DNA of 64,000 bases from positions 310,001 through 374,000 of the forward strand of contig NZ_JBFAMC010000004.1 in the NCBI RefSeq assembly GCF_040656415.1. Direction: 5' to 3'. The notes below the pieces were generated by a model. That model searched no databases. It was given only the letters and a program-made list of their open reading frames with translations, and was not told the DNA's origin. This stretch comes from Rhodococcus_F sp040656415 (GTDB taxonomy: Bacteria > Actinomycetota > Actinomycetes > Mycobacteriales > Mycobacteriaceae). Below are positions 1 to 8,059 of the stretch, piece after piece. The position numbers were made by a program, and so were the translations under genes. How positions within the stretch are numbered: the stretch's first letter is position 1; the number at the start of each line of letters is the position of its first letter.

Positions 1-783
1 GCAGACACTGATGACGGCGGTAACGAGAACTGCGGCCAGCACGAGATCGGTTCGGAACGAGTTCTTCTGCGTCGCCATGTAGATGCCGAGACCGGACGTG
101 GCACCGACGTATTCGGAGAATACGGCGCCTACGACCGCATAGGTGATCCCGATCCGTAGCGCGGTGAAGAAGCGCGGAATCGCCGACGGCAGCCGCACGT
201 AGCGGAACTCTTGCCAACGGGATGCCCCCATACTGCGCAGCAGGGCACTGGCTTCTCTGTCCGCGGCGGCGAATCCCTCGATCAAACCGATTGTCATCGG
301 GAAGAACGTCGCGAGGGCGATCACGAGGATCTTCGGCAGTAGACCGAATCCGAACCAGATGATCATCAGCGGTGCGATCGCGATGATCGGCAGCGTCTGG
401 GACACCACGAAGAGGGGCACGAACGCGCGCCGCAGCCACGGTGAGAAGTCGACGAGCACAGCGAGCGCCCAAGCGCACAGCAGGGAAACCGCGAAGCCGA
501 TGATTGTCACCTGCAACGTCGACGCGGCGTGGGTTGCAATCGCATCGCGTGCCCGCCAGCCTTGCTGTACGACGCGCAGAGGTGACGGCAGTACTTGAGG
601 TCGGATACCGCTGACCATGACGTACAGCTGCCATGCGCCGACGAACAGGGCCACGACCACGACCGCAGGCAGCCCCCGGCGCAGAAGCGAGGGGGTGCCT
701 GGGGTCGCCGTGCCGTGGCCCTTTTCGGGACGCGCGCGAGAACCAGTCTGTGGACCCTTGTCAGGGCTCAGCGAGGTACTCAT
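1..783 (-). CDS. ABC transporter permease, thiamine-precursor type (3' end cut by window)
   Basis: Inner-membrane permease of an ABC importer, probably for a thiamine pyrimidine precursor. The reverse strand from 783 to the window edge is open for 261 codons. About 35 hydrophilic residues precede a first membrane helix (LLRRGLPAVVVVVALFVGAW), followed by further helices. An EAA-type cytoplasmic loop (DREASALLRSMGASRWQEF) that docks the ATPase is visible near residue 180, and it is followed by LPSAIPRFFTALRIG. The ATG lies inside the end of the substrate-binding gene (23-nt overlap), so the two are translated together. It is the third gene behind the TPP riboswitch. The C-terminus and presumably the ATPase gene lie outside the window. 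Family call is firm; the substrate is inferred from TenA and the riboswitch. Confidence 0.85.
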   Translation of the reverse strand, partial: MSTSLSPDKGPQTGSRARPEKGHGTATPGTPSLLRRGLPAVVVVALFVGAWQLYVMVSGIRPQVLPSPLRVVQQGWRARDAIATHAASTLQVTIIGFAVSLLCAWALAVLVDFSPWLRRAFVPLFVVSQTLPIIAIAPLMIIWFGFGLLPKILVIALATFFPMTIGLIEGFAAADREASALLRSMGASRWQEFRYVRLPSAIPRFFTALRIGITYAVVGAVFSEYVGATSGLGIYMATQKNSFRTDLVLAAVLVTAVISVC

Positions 784-1792
784 TGGTGAAGTACGTCGAC
801 CAGTCGGGTTCAGTGGTCAGTGGCGTCCCGTCGGGACCTGTGAGCAGGCCGTTCTGGAACAGGAAGCCGGAGTATCCCGACCATTTCTCGGCCGTCTGAG
901 TTCCGACTCTCCCAGAACTGTCCTTCATGTACTCGCGGGACAGCATTTCCTGACTCTCCACCACCAGCGGCTCGTCCGTGAAGGCGCCCGGGTTGGCTTC
1001 GATCAGCATCTGTGCGGCACGGGCCGGGTGATCGGCGGCGTACTGGTACCCGCGCTGCAGAGCCTGAACGAACTGGCGGGCCTGATCGGGATGATCGGCC
1101 ATCCATTGTTCGTTGCCCTCGATGACGAGGGCGTAGGCATCGGGGAAACCGTAGTCCGTGTAATGGAAGTACTGCATCGGAGTTCCCCGGTGCTCGGCTT
1201 CGATGCCTTCCCACGCGAAGAAGGACACGGTGAAATCGGCGTCACCTGAATAGACTGCCTCGTAAGCGGACGTGCCGAGGGTGACGGTAGTGAATTCCCC
1301 AGTGCCCCCGTCGTTACGGATGATCTGCCGCAACGTCGCCTCGCCGTCCGGATCTGCGAAACCGGCGTAGATCTTGCCGTCCAGATCCCGGGGACGGGTG
1401 ATGTCGGTGCGGTCCGCCTTCACCGCGATTCCGGTTGCCCAGTGCTGTAGTGGAGCGAGCACCGACTTTATCTGTGCACCCGAGGCCCGCGAGAACGTGA
1501 ACGAACTCTGGAAACTCACCCCGAACTCGGCGTTCCCCGAGTCGACGAGGGTGTCCGGCGAGGTGTCGTTGTACGGCAGAACCTGTACGTCGAGTCCAGC
1601 GTCCTGGAAATAGCCCTCTTGGAGGGCGACGAACAGGCCGGTGTGGTTGGTATTCGGCGTCCAGTCGAGCGCGAACCGGATGGTATTGCCCGACTGCGTG
1701 TTACTCGCGCAACCGGTGAGGAACGCGAGTGCAGACACGAGGACGACGGCTACCGCCGCGGTGCGTTTGCGCGCCGAAAGCACCGTGCCCAT
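761..1792 (-). CDS. ThiY/NMT1-like substrate-binding lipoprotein
   Basis: Extracytoplasmic binding protein of a thiamine-precursor (formylaminopyrimidine/HMP-like) ABC importer. With the ATG at 1792 the protein begins with a basic stretch (SARKR), a hydrophobic core and the lipobox LTGC, so it is a lipid-anchored lipoprotein. The mature part opens with LDWTPNTNHTGLFVA, the signature start of ThiY/NMT1 proteins, and contains PDTLVDSGNAEFGVSF. Other possible starts are GTG 1822, which overlaps the tenA stop as GTGA, and ATG 1834; both would lengthen the n-region only. It lies between tenA and the permease with overlaps or short gaps, so one riboswitch-controlled mRNA is likely. NMT1-like proteins also bind nitrate or sulfonates, but the motif and context favour the pyrimidine. 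Confidence 0.85.
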   Translation of the reverse strand: MGTVLSARKRTAAVAVVLVSALAFLTGCASNTQSGNTIRFALDWTPNTNHTGLFVALQEGYFQDAGLDVQVLPYNDTSPDTLVDSGNAEFGVSFQSSFTFSRASGAQIKSVLAPLQHWATGIAVKADRTDITRPRDLDGKIYAGFADPDGEATLRQIIRNDGGTGEFTTVTLGTSAYEAVYSGDADFTVSFFAWEGIEAEHRGTPMQYFHYTDYGFPDAYALVIEGNEQWMADHPDQARQFVQALQRGYQYAADHPARAAQMLIEANPGAFTDEPLVVESQEMLSREYMKDSSGRVGTQTAEKWSGYSGFLFQNGLLTGPDGTPLTTEPDWSTYFTNEYLAEP

Positions 1793-1818
1793 GGAGAACT
1801 TCTTGCCAGAAAACAGTG

Positions 1819-2538
1819 TCACGATGCGGGCCATTCCTGCTTGTTCACGACGGTATCCCAGAACATGAGCTCGTACCGGCTGGCGATCACGAACGCATCC
1901 ACCATCGCTTCTCGTTGAGGGCCGGTTGCGGTGGCCGCCGCGGCGTCCACCATCTCTCGTGCGGTAGCGACGGCGGCCTGGAATTCCTCGGCGTCGTAAG
2001 TGGTCACCCACTGTGCATAGGGATGAGACGGATCAGCCGACAGCACTTCTCGTGCACTTCTTGCGAGCCGTCGTCCTACGTCGGCGTAGATCCAGAAGCA
2101 CGGCAGCATTGCAGCGGCGGCCACAGGATACGGCTCGGTGGCGGCGACCGCGGTCAGGTACGAGACATACCCGAGGCATGCCTGCGAATGCTGCGGTTGA
2201 GTGTCGGACTCGGGCAGTTGACCGCTGGTCAGCAGGTTCTTGTGGAGCGAGGCTTCCACGGTTGCGGCCGTGGCCGCGGAGCCGGCCCAGAAGCCGGCCG
2301 TGTCCGGGTCCGGAGCGTGGGCTGCCACCAACGAAAGAGCTTTCGCGTACCCCGTGAGATATAGAAAGTCCTGTTCTATGTAGGTGCGAAATGCGTCCAA
2401 CGGCAGGGTTCCGTCGCCGAGCCGGCGCAGAAACTCGAGTTCGTCGATCGCATCGCGCAGCACCTTGATCCGGTCCCACAAGTGGTCGGTGAATCGGGTG
2501 TGCTCGCCAGCGGCGGCAACATGGGCAGAGTCGGTCAC
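1819..2538 (-). CDS. tenA: TenA family thiaminase II / aminopyrimidine aminohydrolase
   Basis: Cytosolic enzyme that hydrolyses aminopyrimidine products of thiamine breakdown to HMP for salvage. The 239-residue length is slightly above the usual 220-230. The catalytic cysteine lies in MLPCFWIYADVG (around residue 147), a hallmark of the family, and the C-terminal glutamate is in SRYELMFWD. The substrate-pocket segment LTGYAKALSLVAAHAPD and the paired helix SLHKNLL are also present. The GTG start at 2538 lies about 10 nt after the GAAGGGA that closes the TPP riboswitch, so this sequence is both the last riboswitch segment and the ribosome-binding site. First gene of an operon with an importer, which fits uptake plus processing of pyrimidine precursors. 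Confidence 0.92.
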   Translation of the reverse strand: MTDSAHVAAAGEHTRFTDHLWDRIKVLRDAIDELEFLRRLGDGTLPLDAFRTYIEQDFLYLTGYAKALSLVAAHAPDPDTAGFWAGSAATAATVEASLHKNLLTSGQLPESDTQPQHSQACLGYVSYLTAVAATEPYPVAAAAMLPCFWIYADVGRRLARSAREVLSADPSHPYAQWVTTYDAEEFQAAVATAREMVDAAAATATGPQREAMVDAFVIASRYELMFWDTVVNKQEWPAS

Positions 2539-2542
2539 GATG

Positions 2543-2624
2543 TTGACATCCCTTCGTCAGCATTACCTGAGCAGGTTTCCGGGTGTGTTCTCAGCCCCGC
2601 CCGTGCGGAGCACCCCGTGTCAGA
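2543..2624 (-). promoter_or_regulatory. TPP riboswitch (THI element)
   Basis: Read on the reverse strand the region holds the conserved blocks in order: ACGGGGTGC at the 5' side, GGGGCTGAGAACACACCC (with the CTGAGA core), ACCTGCTCAGGTAATGC (the ACCTGATCTGGATAATGC-type block) and GCTGACGAAGGGA at the 3' side. This is the standard thiamine pyrophosphate aptamer. Its closing GAAGGGA is placed as the Shine-Dalgarno of tenA, so ligand binding would directly hide the ribosome-binding site. No separate terminator hairpin is seen between it and the start codon, which suggests translational control. Confidence 0.93.
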
Positions 2625-2730
2625 ACAAGCCGACCCTAGCACTGGGCAGGGTGCAAGCGGAAAAAGCCCTCACTGCGCGGACGTGCGGCAACGATGCTCT
2701 CGACCGCAAAGTTAGGCCCTGGCTACCGGA

Positions 2731-3006
2731 TCAGACGAGCTCCGCGTAGCTCGGATTCTCGGAGATGTACTTGGCGACATACCAGCATGAGGGCACCACT
2801 GAGAACCCGAGGGCTTTCGTGTCGTCAAGGGCGGCCTTCACAACCTCGGCGGCAAGACCTTGCCCACGGAACTGCGGGTACGTGACGGTGTGGTTGAAGT
2901 CGCGGACGCGGCCACGCTCGGCGTAGTCGGCGTAGCCCGCCAGCTGGCCGTCGACGAAGATCTCGAACCGAGACTCCGCTACGTGATGCTCCACCGTCGT
3001 CGCCAC
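2731..3006 (-). CDS. Small GNAT-like N-acetyltransferase (YjdJ/Gtl1 type)
   Basis: A 91-residue stand-alone acetyltransferase-like domain. It shows the short-GNAT pattern: FEIFVDGQLAGYADY in the first strands, then FNHTVTYPQFRGQGLAAEVVKAAL, where RGQGLA is the acetyl-CoA pyrophosphate-binding loop, and the conserved tail VVPSCWYVAKYISENPSY. The GTG start at 3006 is preceded by AAGGAG at a good distance. Members of this mini-GNAT family are cytosolic and mostly without known substrate. The gene stands alone between the tenA riboswitch and the DUF1116 gene on the same strand. Confidence 0.85.
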   Translation of the reverse strand: MATTVEHHVAESRFEIFVDGQLAGYADYAERGRVRDFNHTVTYPQFRGQGLAAEVVKAALDDTKALGFSVVPSCWYVAKYISENPSYAELV

Positions 3007-3167
3007 CGGACCGCTCCTTACTTTCGTTGCCTGTATGCGGTATCGCGCCGCACGCCGTCACCCGTAGATTACCTGTCTGCTCGACAAGGGATCATTGTCT
3101 CGAGGTTGGAGCCACCAGCAGTACGTCTCACCACTCTTTCGATCATTTATCGAGGCAAGGCTGTTTT

Positions 3168-4469
3168 CTAAATTTCCAGATCACTGAACGCAATTGCTGC
3201 ATCGACAAACGCCTCCATCGGGGGGTGGAGGGATCCAACACCAGCCGACGGATGATTCATGTGCTTGTGGGCAAGTCCGGAATTGATTGATGGCCGAATA
3301 TTCTTTTCGACGATCTTCAGTATGTCGAAACCCATCGGTGAGCCACGCCCATCCAATGAAGGGACTCTGAAAGCATCACTTTCCGCTTGGGCGATGCCAT
3401 ACATTTGTAACGTGATGTTTCTCGCATCCTGACTTGAACCAGATATCGATTTAACGGTACCTCCAAGGCCCAGAGTCTCGGTAATAGCACTGTCACCCAT
3501 ATCGCGATTGACGTCCGATGGCGACAGCCCTGGCATCAACTGGCCGTGACCAACTTCTGCGAGCCCGGTGAACCACTGATCTCCCAAGCCCGAAACTTTG
3601 ATGCCGAACTCGGTACCGTTGCGTGCCATTGTAGTCACGATGCTGCTGTGTTCGACGCTGCTGCCCGCGGTAGCGATCGCTTTACAGGTCGCCATAATGG
3701 GGTTCAGGGCGAACAAACTATCGTTGTAGATCAAGTTCACAATACTTGTCAGCGTTTCTTGATTTCCGCATGCCTTGATCAATCCAGGCATCAACTCTCT
3801 CAAGAAAAGAGGAGTTGCAGCATCCATGGTGACGTGGCAATCGTCTCCCATCAGCAAGCTTCTACCGATGATGGGGAGGAGATCGATATGTCCGACTTCC
3901 TCGATAGCCTGGCCAAGCGCGGGAGCCAGCGTGTTCTCTATCCAGTGAAGATGATCGACAGCGGGTTTCTCGAAGACGCCGAATCGAACCGAGCTTCCAA
4001 GATAATCACCCAGATCATCGCTGATATTTGAATACGTTCTTCGCCCTGACGATTGGTCTTCAACGATATAGACCGACATGGAATGCGTAATGATTCCAGC
4101 CATCGGCCCTACCGCGCCATGATCGTGGCAGGGCTCCAAATCCACTTCCCCGTCCTTCATCATCTCGGCGGCTTCTTCTTTGTTTTTTGCCATCCCTTCG
4201 AACAGCAAACCGCCGATAATCGCACCCTTCAACGGGCCAGATGCGTTATTCCATGTAATTGGAGGTCCCGCATGGAGGATCAAGTTGTCGCGCATTCCCG
4301 GTATGTGCTCTTCGGCCTTACCGATTCCGATCAGAGTGGGATTGGCCTGCTTCATACGTTTGATGGTCTCGGCATTGGCTTGGTGCGTGGCTTCCCTGCG
4401 TTTCGGGTGATCATGAACCTTCTGGAGAATTTCATCAATGCTTGGCTTGACAAAATCTTGAGAGTTCAC
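3168..4469 (-). CDS. DUF1116 protein (AllG/YlbE-like)
   Basis: A 433-residue DUF1116 protein. Recognisable stretches are NPTLIGIGKAEEHIPGMRDN, LHAGPPITWNNASGPLKGA, EPCHDHGAVGPMAGIITHSM and MGDDCHVTMDAATPLFLREL. In enterobacteria, DUF1116 proteins act with FdrA (AllF) and a DUF2877 protein (AllH) in oxamate carbamoyltransfer at the end of anaerobic allantoin breakdown; neither partner is in this window. The GTG start at 4469 is chosen because GAGGAG precedes it; a longer frame to 4523 lacks a ribosome site. It follows a urea transporter gene on the same strand, suggesting nitrogen or ureide metabolism. The sequence is visibly more AT-rich than its neighbours, a possible sign of transfer. Exact reaction not assignable. 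Confidence 0.8.
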   Translation of the reverse strand: MNSQDFVKPSIDEILQKVHDHPKRREATHQANAETIKRMKQANPTLIGIGKAEEHIPGMRDNLILHAGPPITWNNASGPLKGAIIGGLLFEGMAKNKEEAAEMMKDGEVDLEPCHDHGAVGPMAGIITHSMSVYIVEDQSSGRRTYSNISDDLGDYLGSSVRFGVFEKPAVDHLHWIENTLAPALGQAIEEVGHIDLLPIIGRSLLMGDDCHVTMDAATPLFLRELMPGLIKACGNQETLTSIVNLIYNDSLFALNPIMATCKAIATAGSSVEHSSIVTTMARNGTEFGIKVSGLGDQWFTGLAEVGHGQLMPGLSPSDVNRDMGDSAITETLGLGGTVKSISGSSQDARNITLQMYGIAQAESDAFRVPSLDGRGSPMGFDILKIVEKNIRPSINSGLAHKHMNHPSAGVGSLHPPMEAFVDAAIAFSDLEI

Positions 4470-4578
4470 GGTCGCTCCTCGTATGTCTACGGGTGACATC
4501 CTTACCCATCTAGAACGCCGCATTCCGGTAGCCGGCGAAGATGGTCCTTTGGCTAGCCGGGTTCGGCTCGTCAGCAGC

Positions 4579-5691
4579 TCAGGGGTTTTGATCTCCTACT
4601 TGATTCTGCCCATCGACGTCAGGGTCGGCGCCCGTTTTCGCGATCTCAGCGGCCGATGCAACTCCTTCAGCGGGAGTCAACCACCTCGTCTCTATCCAGC
4701 CGAGGGCGAGCACCAGCCAAACCGCAAACACGAATGGGGCTGACGCCGCCGGGACACTCAGGCTGGTGAACGCCGGCATGATGATCGTGGCGACGAGAGC
4801 AGCCAATATGGCCAACCTGAGCTGACTTCCACAAAGTACATACACACCAACTGCCGCCAGTACCCCGTTGAATCCATAAAGGCCGAGGTCGACGCTCGTC
4901 GGGTCGACATCCCGGTAGTAGTACGAGACCGTGGTGCCGATGCTTGCCCCGACCAAGGCAACCACTGCGTGCCGCCAGTTGCTCAACAGGACGCCGACGA
5001 GAAACAGCAAACCCGACCAGATGTTCGGGGAAAGTACTGCTTCGCCCAAGCTGGACAACACCGCGACGACGGGAGTGAACACCGTCGACTGGGAATCGTC
5101 GAAAGTGACCGGTTCGAGAAACTCGAGATACGGCGTGAGGGCGGAGAGCGTCCACAGGATGATCAAGAACGGCAATACCAGGATTGGAAACGGGAAGATC
5201 CTGACGAAGAGGTGCACCATCACGACCGCGATCGCGATGCAAATGAGCAGCACGACCCACATCCCGAGATTCGTCCAGTCGGTTCGGAAGAATGTGGGCA
5301 GCGCGAGTGCGATCAGGCAAGGATTGAGGCCCGCGAACCCGGCCGCGAGAGCGTCACCCCTTTCGCCCAGCAACATGCGCCCACCGGGAGCGATGATCGC
5401 GGCGATCAACAGGTAGGCGGCCGCAAGGGGCGATTCCACCAGGACTGCGGCCAAGAAGAACAGCGCAGTCAGCTCGTTTGTCTGGAAGCAAAGCTGCGAG
5501 CACCCGCGCAACACCAGGCGGTAGTAGGGAACTCGGCCGTTTTCGATCGGCGGGAGAATGAGATCAACGGGGCGTCTCATTGTCCGCATGCTAGCTGTGT
5601 CCGACTTGGGCGACCTTTGTTTTGCTCGATCCGACATCGGGTTCGCGATGAGTAGGCCATGCCGGGCCGGCGGGTCGTACGCCGGGGCCAT
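4579..5691 (-). CDS. Urea transporter (UT family)
   Basis: Integral membrane urea channel/transporter of 370 residues. After a cytosolic N-terminus of about 65 residues come repeated hydrophobic helices. Family marks are QTNELTALFFLAAVLVESP, LIAAIIAPGGRMLLGE and AAGFAGLNPCLIALALPTFF, with a second similar half later (YYRDVDPTSVDLGLYGFNGVLAAVGVYVLCGS), matching the internal two-fold repeat of UT proteins. The ATG at 5691 is used because GAAGG lies 6 nt before it; 5637 is possible but lacks such a site. Upstream is an FAD-linked oxidase and downstream the DUF1116 gene, all on the same strand. No urease genes are in the window. Confidence 0.88.
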   Translation of the reverse strand: MAPAYDPPARHGLLIANPMSDRAKQRSPKSDTASMRTMRRPVDLILPPIENGRVPYYRLVLRGCSQLCFQTNELTALFFLAAVLVESPLAAAYLLIAAIIAPGGRMLLGERGDALAAGFAGLNPCLIALALPTFFRTDWTNLGMWVVLLICIAIAVVMVHLFVRIFPFPILVLPFLIILWTLSALTPYLEFLEPVTFDDSQSTVFTPVVAVLSSLGEAVLSPNIWSGLLFLVGVLLSNWRHAVVALVGASIGTTVSYYYRDVDPTSVDLGLYGFNGVLAAVGVYVLCGSQLRLAILAALVATIIMPAFTSLSVPAASAPFVFAVWLVLALGWIETRWLTPAEGVASAAEIAKTGADPDVDGQNQVGDQNP

Positions 5692-5895
5692 TGGTGACCT
5701 TCGTTCTAAACTTGTTCGGCGGTGTAGATCTCGCGCATCTCAGCGAGCACCTCGTGACGGGCTGATTCCGCAGTGTGGCAAGAGCGTTGGCCTGCTGGTG
5801 CCGCCACGAGGGAACTGTTAAGCGACCCTCGGGAAGGTGCGCATACGTACCGCCCCCGAGATATTTCCCCGTTCTGGTCATCGCTCTGGTAACTA

Positions 5896-7269
5896 TTACA
5901 GGACCGCTCCGGGGTTGAGGATCCCCAACGGGTCGAGCGCATTCTTGACCCGCTGTGTCAATTCCATGACGTCCGGACCAACCTGATCGGGCAGCCAGGG
6001 CTTCTTCAGCCGTCCGACGCCGTGCTCGCCCGTGATCGTGCCGCCGAGCGAGATCGCGAGGTCCATGATCTCGGCGAATACGAGATGGGCACGTTCGGTC
6101 ATCTGAGCATCGTCGGGATCGAAGACGATCAGCGGGTGGGTGTTTCCGTCGCCGGCGTGTGCAATCACGGCGACCATCACGTCACGCTCGCGAGAGATGG
6201 CGGCGATTCCCTCAACCAAATCGGGCAATTTCGGGAGTGGGACGCCGACGTCCTCGAGGAGTAGGCTGCCCAGCTTCTCTACAGCAGGGATCGCATATCT
6301 TCTTGCTGCAGCGAAGGCTTCGCCCTCATCGGGATCGTCGGTGGTGAAGACCTCGGAGGCCCCGTTGGTCTCACATGCCTCGGCCATGACGGAAATCTCT
6401 TCGGCCGCAATTGCTCCGGGTGCATCCGATCGTGCGATGATCATCGCCTCGACACTGCGGTCGAGGCCCATCCGAAGGGCATCCTCGACGGCGCCGATCG
6501 ATGCGCGGTCCATGAACTCGAGCATCGAGGGTCGCAGCGTACGCGTAATCGCCAGAACCGCATCTGCGGCGGACTGGACAGAGGAGAACGACGCAACGAG
6601 AGTGCTTGACGGCGGCTGGGCGGGAATCAGCCTCAGCGTCGCCTCGGTGACGATGCCGAGGGTTCCTTCGCTGCCGATGAACAGTTTGGTCAGCGACAGG
6701 CCGGCTACATCCTTGAGCCGCGGGCCACCGAGTCGCACGGCCGTTCCGTCTGCGAGGACGACCCGCAGCGCGAGTACGTAGTCGGTGGTGACGCCGTACT
6801 TGACGCAACACAGCCCGCCGGCATTGGTTGCGACGTTGCCGCCGATCGAGCACATTTCGAACGAGGACGGATCCGGCGGATACCAGAGTCCGTGCTCTGC
6901 CGCCGCAGCCTTGACCTCCGCGTTGAGTAGGCCCGGTTCGACGACAGCGATGCGAGTGGCTGGGTCAACTTCTATCCGGCGCATGCGCTCGGTGCTGATC
7001 ACGATGCTGCCCGCAACGGCCGACGCACCGCCGCTGAGCCCGGAACCCGCTCCACGGGGAATGACCGGAACCCGATGTTCGGTGGCCCACCGCATCACCG
7101 CCTGGACCTCTTCGGTGGTGGTTGGGCGAGCGACCGCAATGGGAGTTACCGCATCGGGGTCTCGTGCCCAGTCCTGACTGTACGACACCAGGAGATCCGG
7201 ATCGGTAACCAGACAACCCTGAGGAAGGGTGGTGGCGAGTGCCGCGAGTGTGTCGTCGGTGACGGTCAT
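5896..7269 (-). CDS. FAD-linked 2-hydroxyacid oxidase/dehydrogenase (GlcD-like)
   Basis: Flavoprotein of the vanillyl-alcohol-oxidase fold, 457 residues, probably oxidising a 2-hydroxy acid such as glycolate or D-lactate. The FAD-binding half shows PVIPRGAGSGLSGGA and PPDPSSFEMCSIGGNVATNA, then GLSLTKLFIGSEGTLGIVTE. The C-terminal half carries AHAGDGNTHPLIVFD and TGEHGVGRLKKPWL, both typical of GlcD and D-lactate dehydrogenases. Start at the second of two adjacent ATGs, 5 nt after GGGGAG. No GlcE or GlcF subunit gene follows, so a single-subunit enzyme is likely. If linked to the downstream ureide-like genes, a role in glycolate/ureidoglycolate-type chemistry is possible but unproven. Confidence 0.87.
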   Translation of the reverse strand: MTVTDDTLAALATTLPQGCLVTDPDLLVSYSQDWARDPDAVTPIAVARPTTTEEVQAVMRWATEHRVPVIPRGAGSGLSGGASAVAGSIVISTERMRRIEVDPATRIAVVEPGLLNAEVKAAAAEHGLWYPPDPSSFEMCSIGGNVATNAGGLCCVKYGVTTDYVLALRVVLADGTAVRLGGPRLKDVAGLSLTKLFIGSEGTLGIVTEATLRLIPAQPPSSTLVASFSSVQSAADAVLAITRTLRPSMLEFMDRASIGAVEDALRMGLDRSVEAMIIARSDAPGAIAAEEISVMAEACETNGASEVFTTDDPDEGEAFAAARRYAIPAVEKLGSLLLEDVGVPLPKLPDLVEGIAAISRERDVMVAVIAHAGDGNTHPLIVFDPDDAQMTERAHLVFAEIMDLAISLGGTITGEHGVGRLKKPWLPDQVGPDVMELTQRVKNALDPLGILNPGAVL

Positions 7270-7505
7270 CATGACTCCCCTGGATGGCGATACTGATGTA
7301 TCCAAAAGGTAGCCCACAATCGGGTGCGTCCCCGAACAGGCCGAGCTACCGGTGAACGTGAGGTCGACTAACCTTAGAAAATCTCATGATGTGGGATCGG
7401 CAAGGTGCTTCATAGGACGATTGCCGACGGGCAATGCGCTCGGGGGATCGACGCAAAAGTGCAGGCAGCGGCGTCTGCTGAAACAGCGTGATGTGAGCTT
7501 TCAGT

Positions 7506-7521
7506 TGTAACACAAGTCACA
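7506..7521. promoter_or_regulatory. CRP/GlxR-like box in long intergenic region
   Basis: TGTAACACAAGTCACA differs at one position from the TGTGA-N6-TCACA pattern bound by actinobacterial CRP-family proteins. It lies in the region between the divergently transcribed FAD oxidase (7269) and the small gene starting at 7710. The rest of this region (about 440 bases) has no gene that I can support; a partial AACCTTAG at 7370 is not a complete iron box. Confidence 0.4.
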
Positions 7522-7709
7522 TCTGAAACTCTGTTACCGGATTGTATCGACGAGGCAACACGAGAACCCACTCTCGCGGGTTAGCGTCTTGGATCGTCAG
7601 ACAGACATCGGCTATGAATACCCACCCGAACGGAGATTCCCACCAAAATCTATTGGTCAGTCATAGGTGGGCCCGGGTTTCGCCGTACCGCCCTGGAAGG
7701 ACTGTGCCA

Positions 7710-8030
7710 ATGAATACCGCCGACCGAGATCCCAACGGTTTCATCTCCGCGATGTTCTCATACGAGTTCTTGGATGATGGAGTCGATTACAGCTCCATCG
7801 AACAGATCCACCAAGGAGAGTTCGACGAGTGGATTTCGGCACTCGCCGGGTCGGGGTTGTTCACGAATAGTGAAATTCGGTCCATTCACCAGACCTGGCG
7901 CATGAATCCCAGGACTCTCTTCGACGCGCTGCTCGCCGATGCGGATGAAGTGACCGCCAGGCGATGCGAGGTCATATGGGCCGCGCTCGAAGAGGTCTCC
8001 CCGTCGGCAGCCGGCACGGGTATCAGCTGA
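7710..8030 (+). CDS. Hypothetical small acidic protein
   Basis: Not recognised. The 106-residue product is acidic and helical in look (SYEFLDDGVDYSSIEQIHQ, GEFDEWISALAGSGLFTNSE, DALLADADEVTARRCEVIW), with no signal peptide or membrane segment. ATG 7710 is preceded by GGAAGG about 10 nt upstream; the frame is open back to 7542 but that part is arginine-rich and unlike protein. It converges on the peptidase E gene with a 29-nt gap. It could be a regulator or toxin-antitoxin-like orphan, but nothing in the sequence decides this. Confidence 0.5.
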   Translation: MNTADRDPNGFISAMFSYEFLDDGVDYSSIEQIHQGEFDEWISALAGSGLFTNSEIRSIHQTWRMNPRTLFDALLADADEVTARRCEVIWAALEEVSPSAAGTGIS

Positions 8031-8059
8031 AGGTAGCTCCGCCTCAGCACTCGCCATCG

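Noticed and set aside
1819..2011. Extension of the substrate-binding protein upstream into tenA
   Set aside because: It would place about 60 arginine-rich residues before a proper lipoprotein signal; the tenA reading frame explains this DNA.
5591..5942. Two reverse frames in the gap between the urea transporter and the FAD oxidase, one ending EVLAEMREIYTAEQV
   Set aside because: The last residues look protein-like, perhaps a gene remnant, but the rest does not and no ribosome site is seen; too weak to call.
7366..7380. ACTAACCTTAG, similar to half of an IdeR/DtxR iron box
   Set aside because: Only one half fits; the second half of the palindrome is missing.
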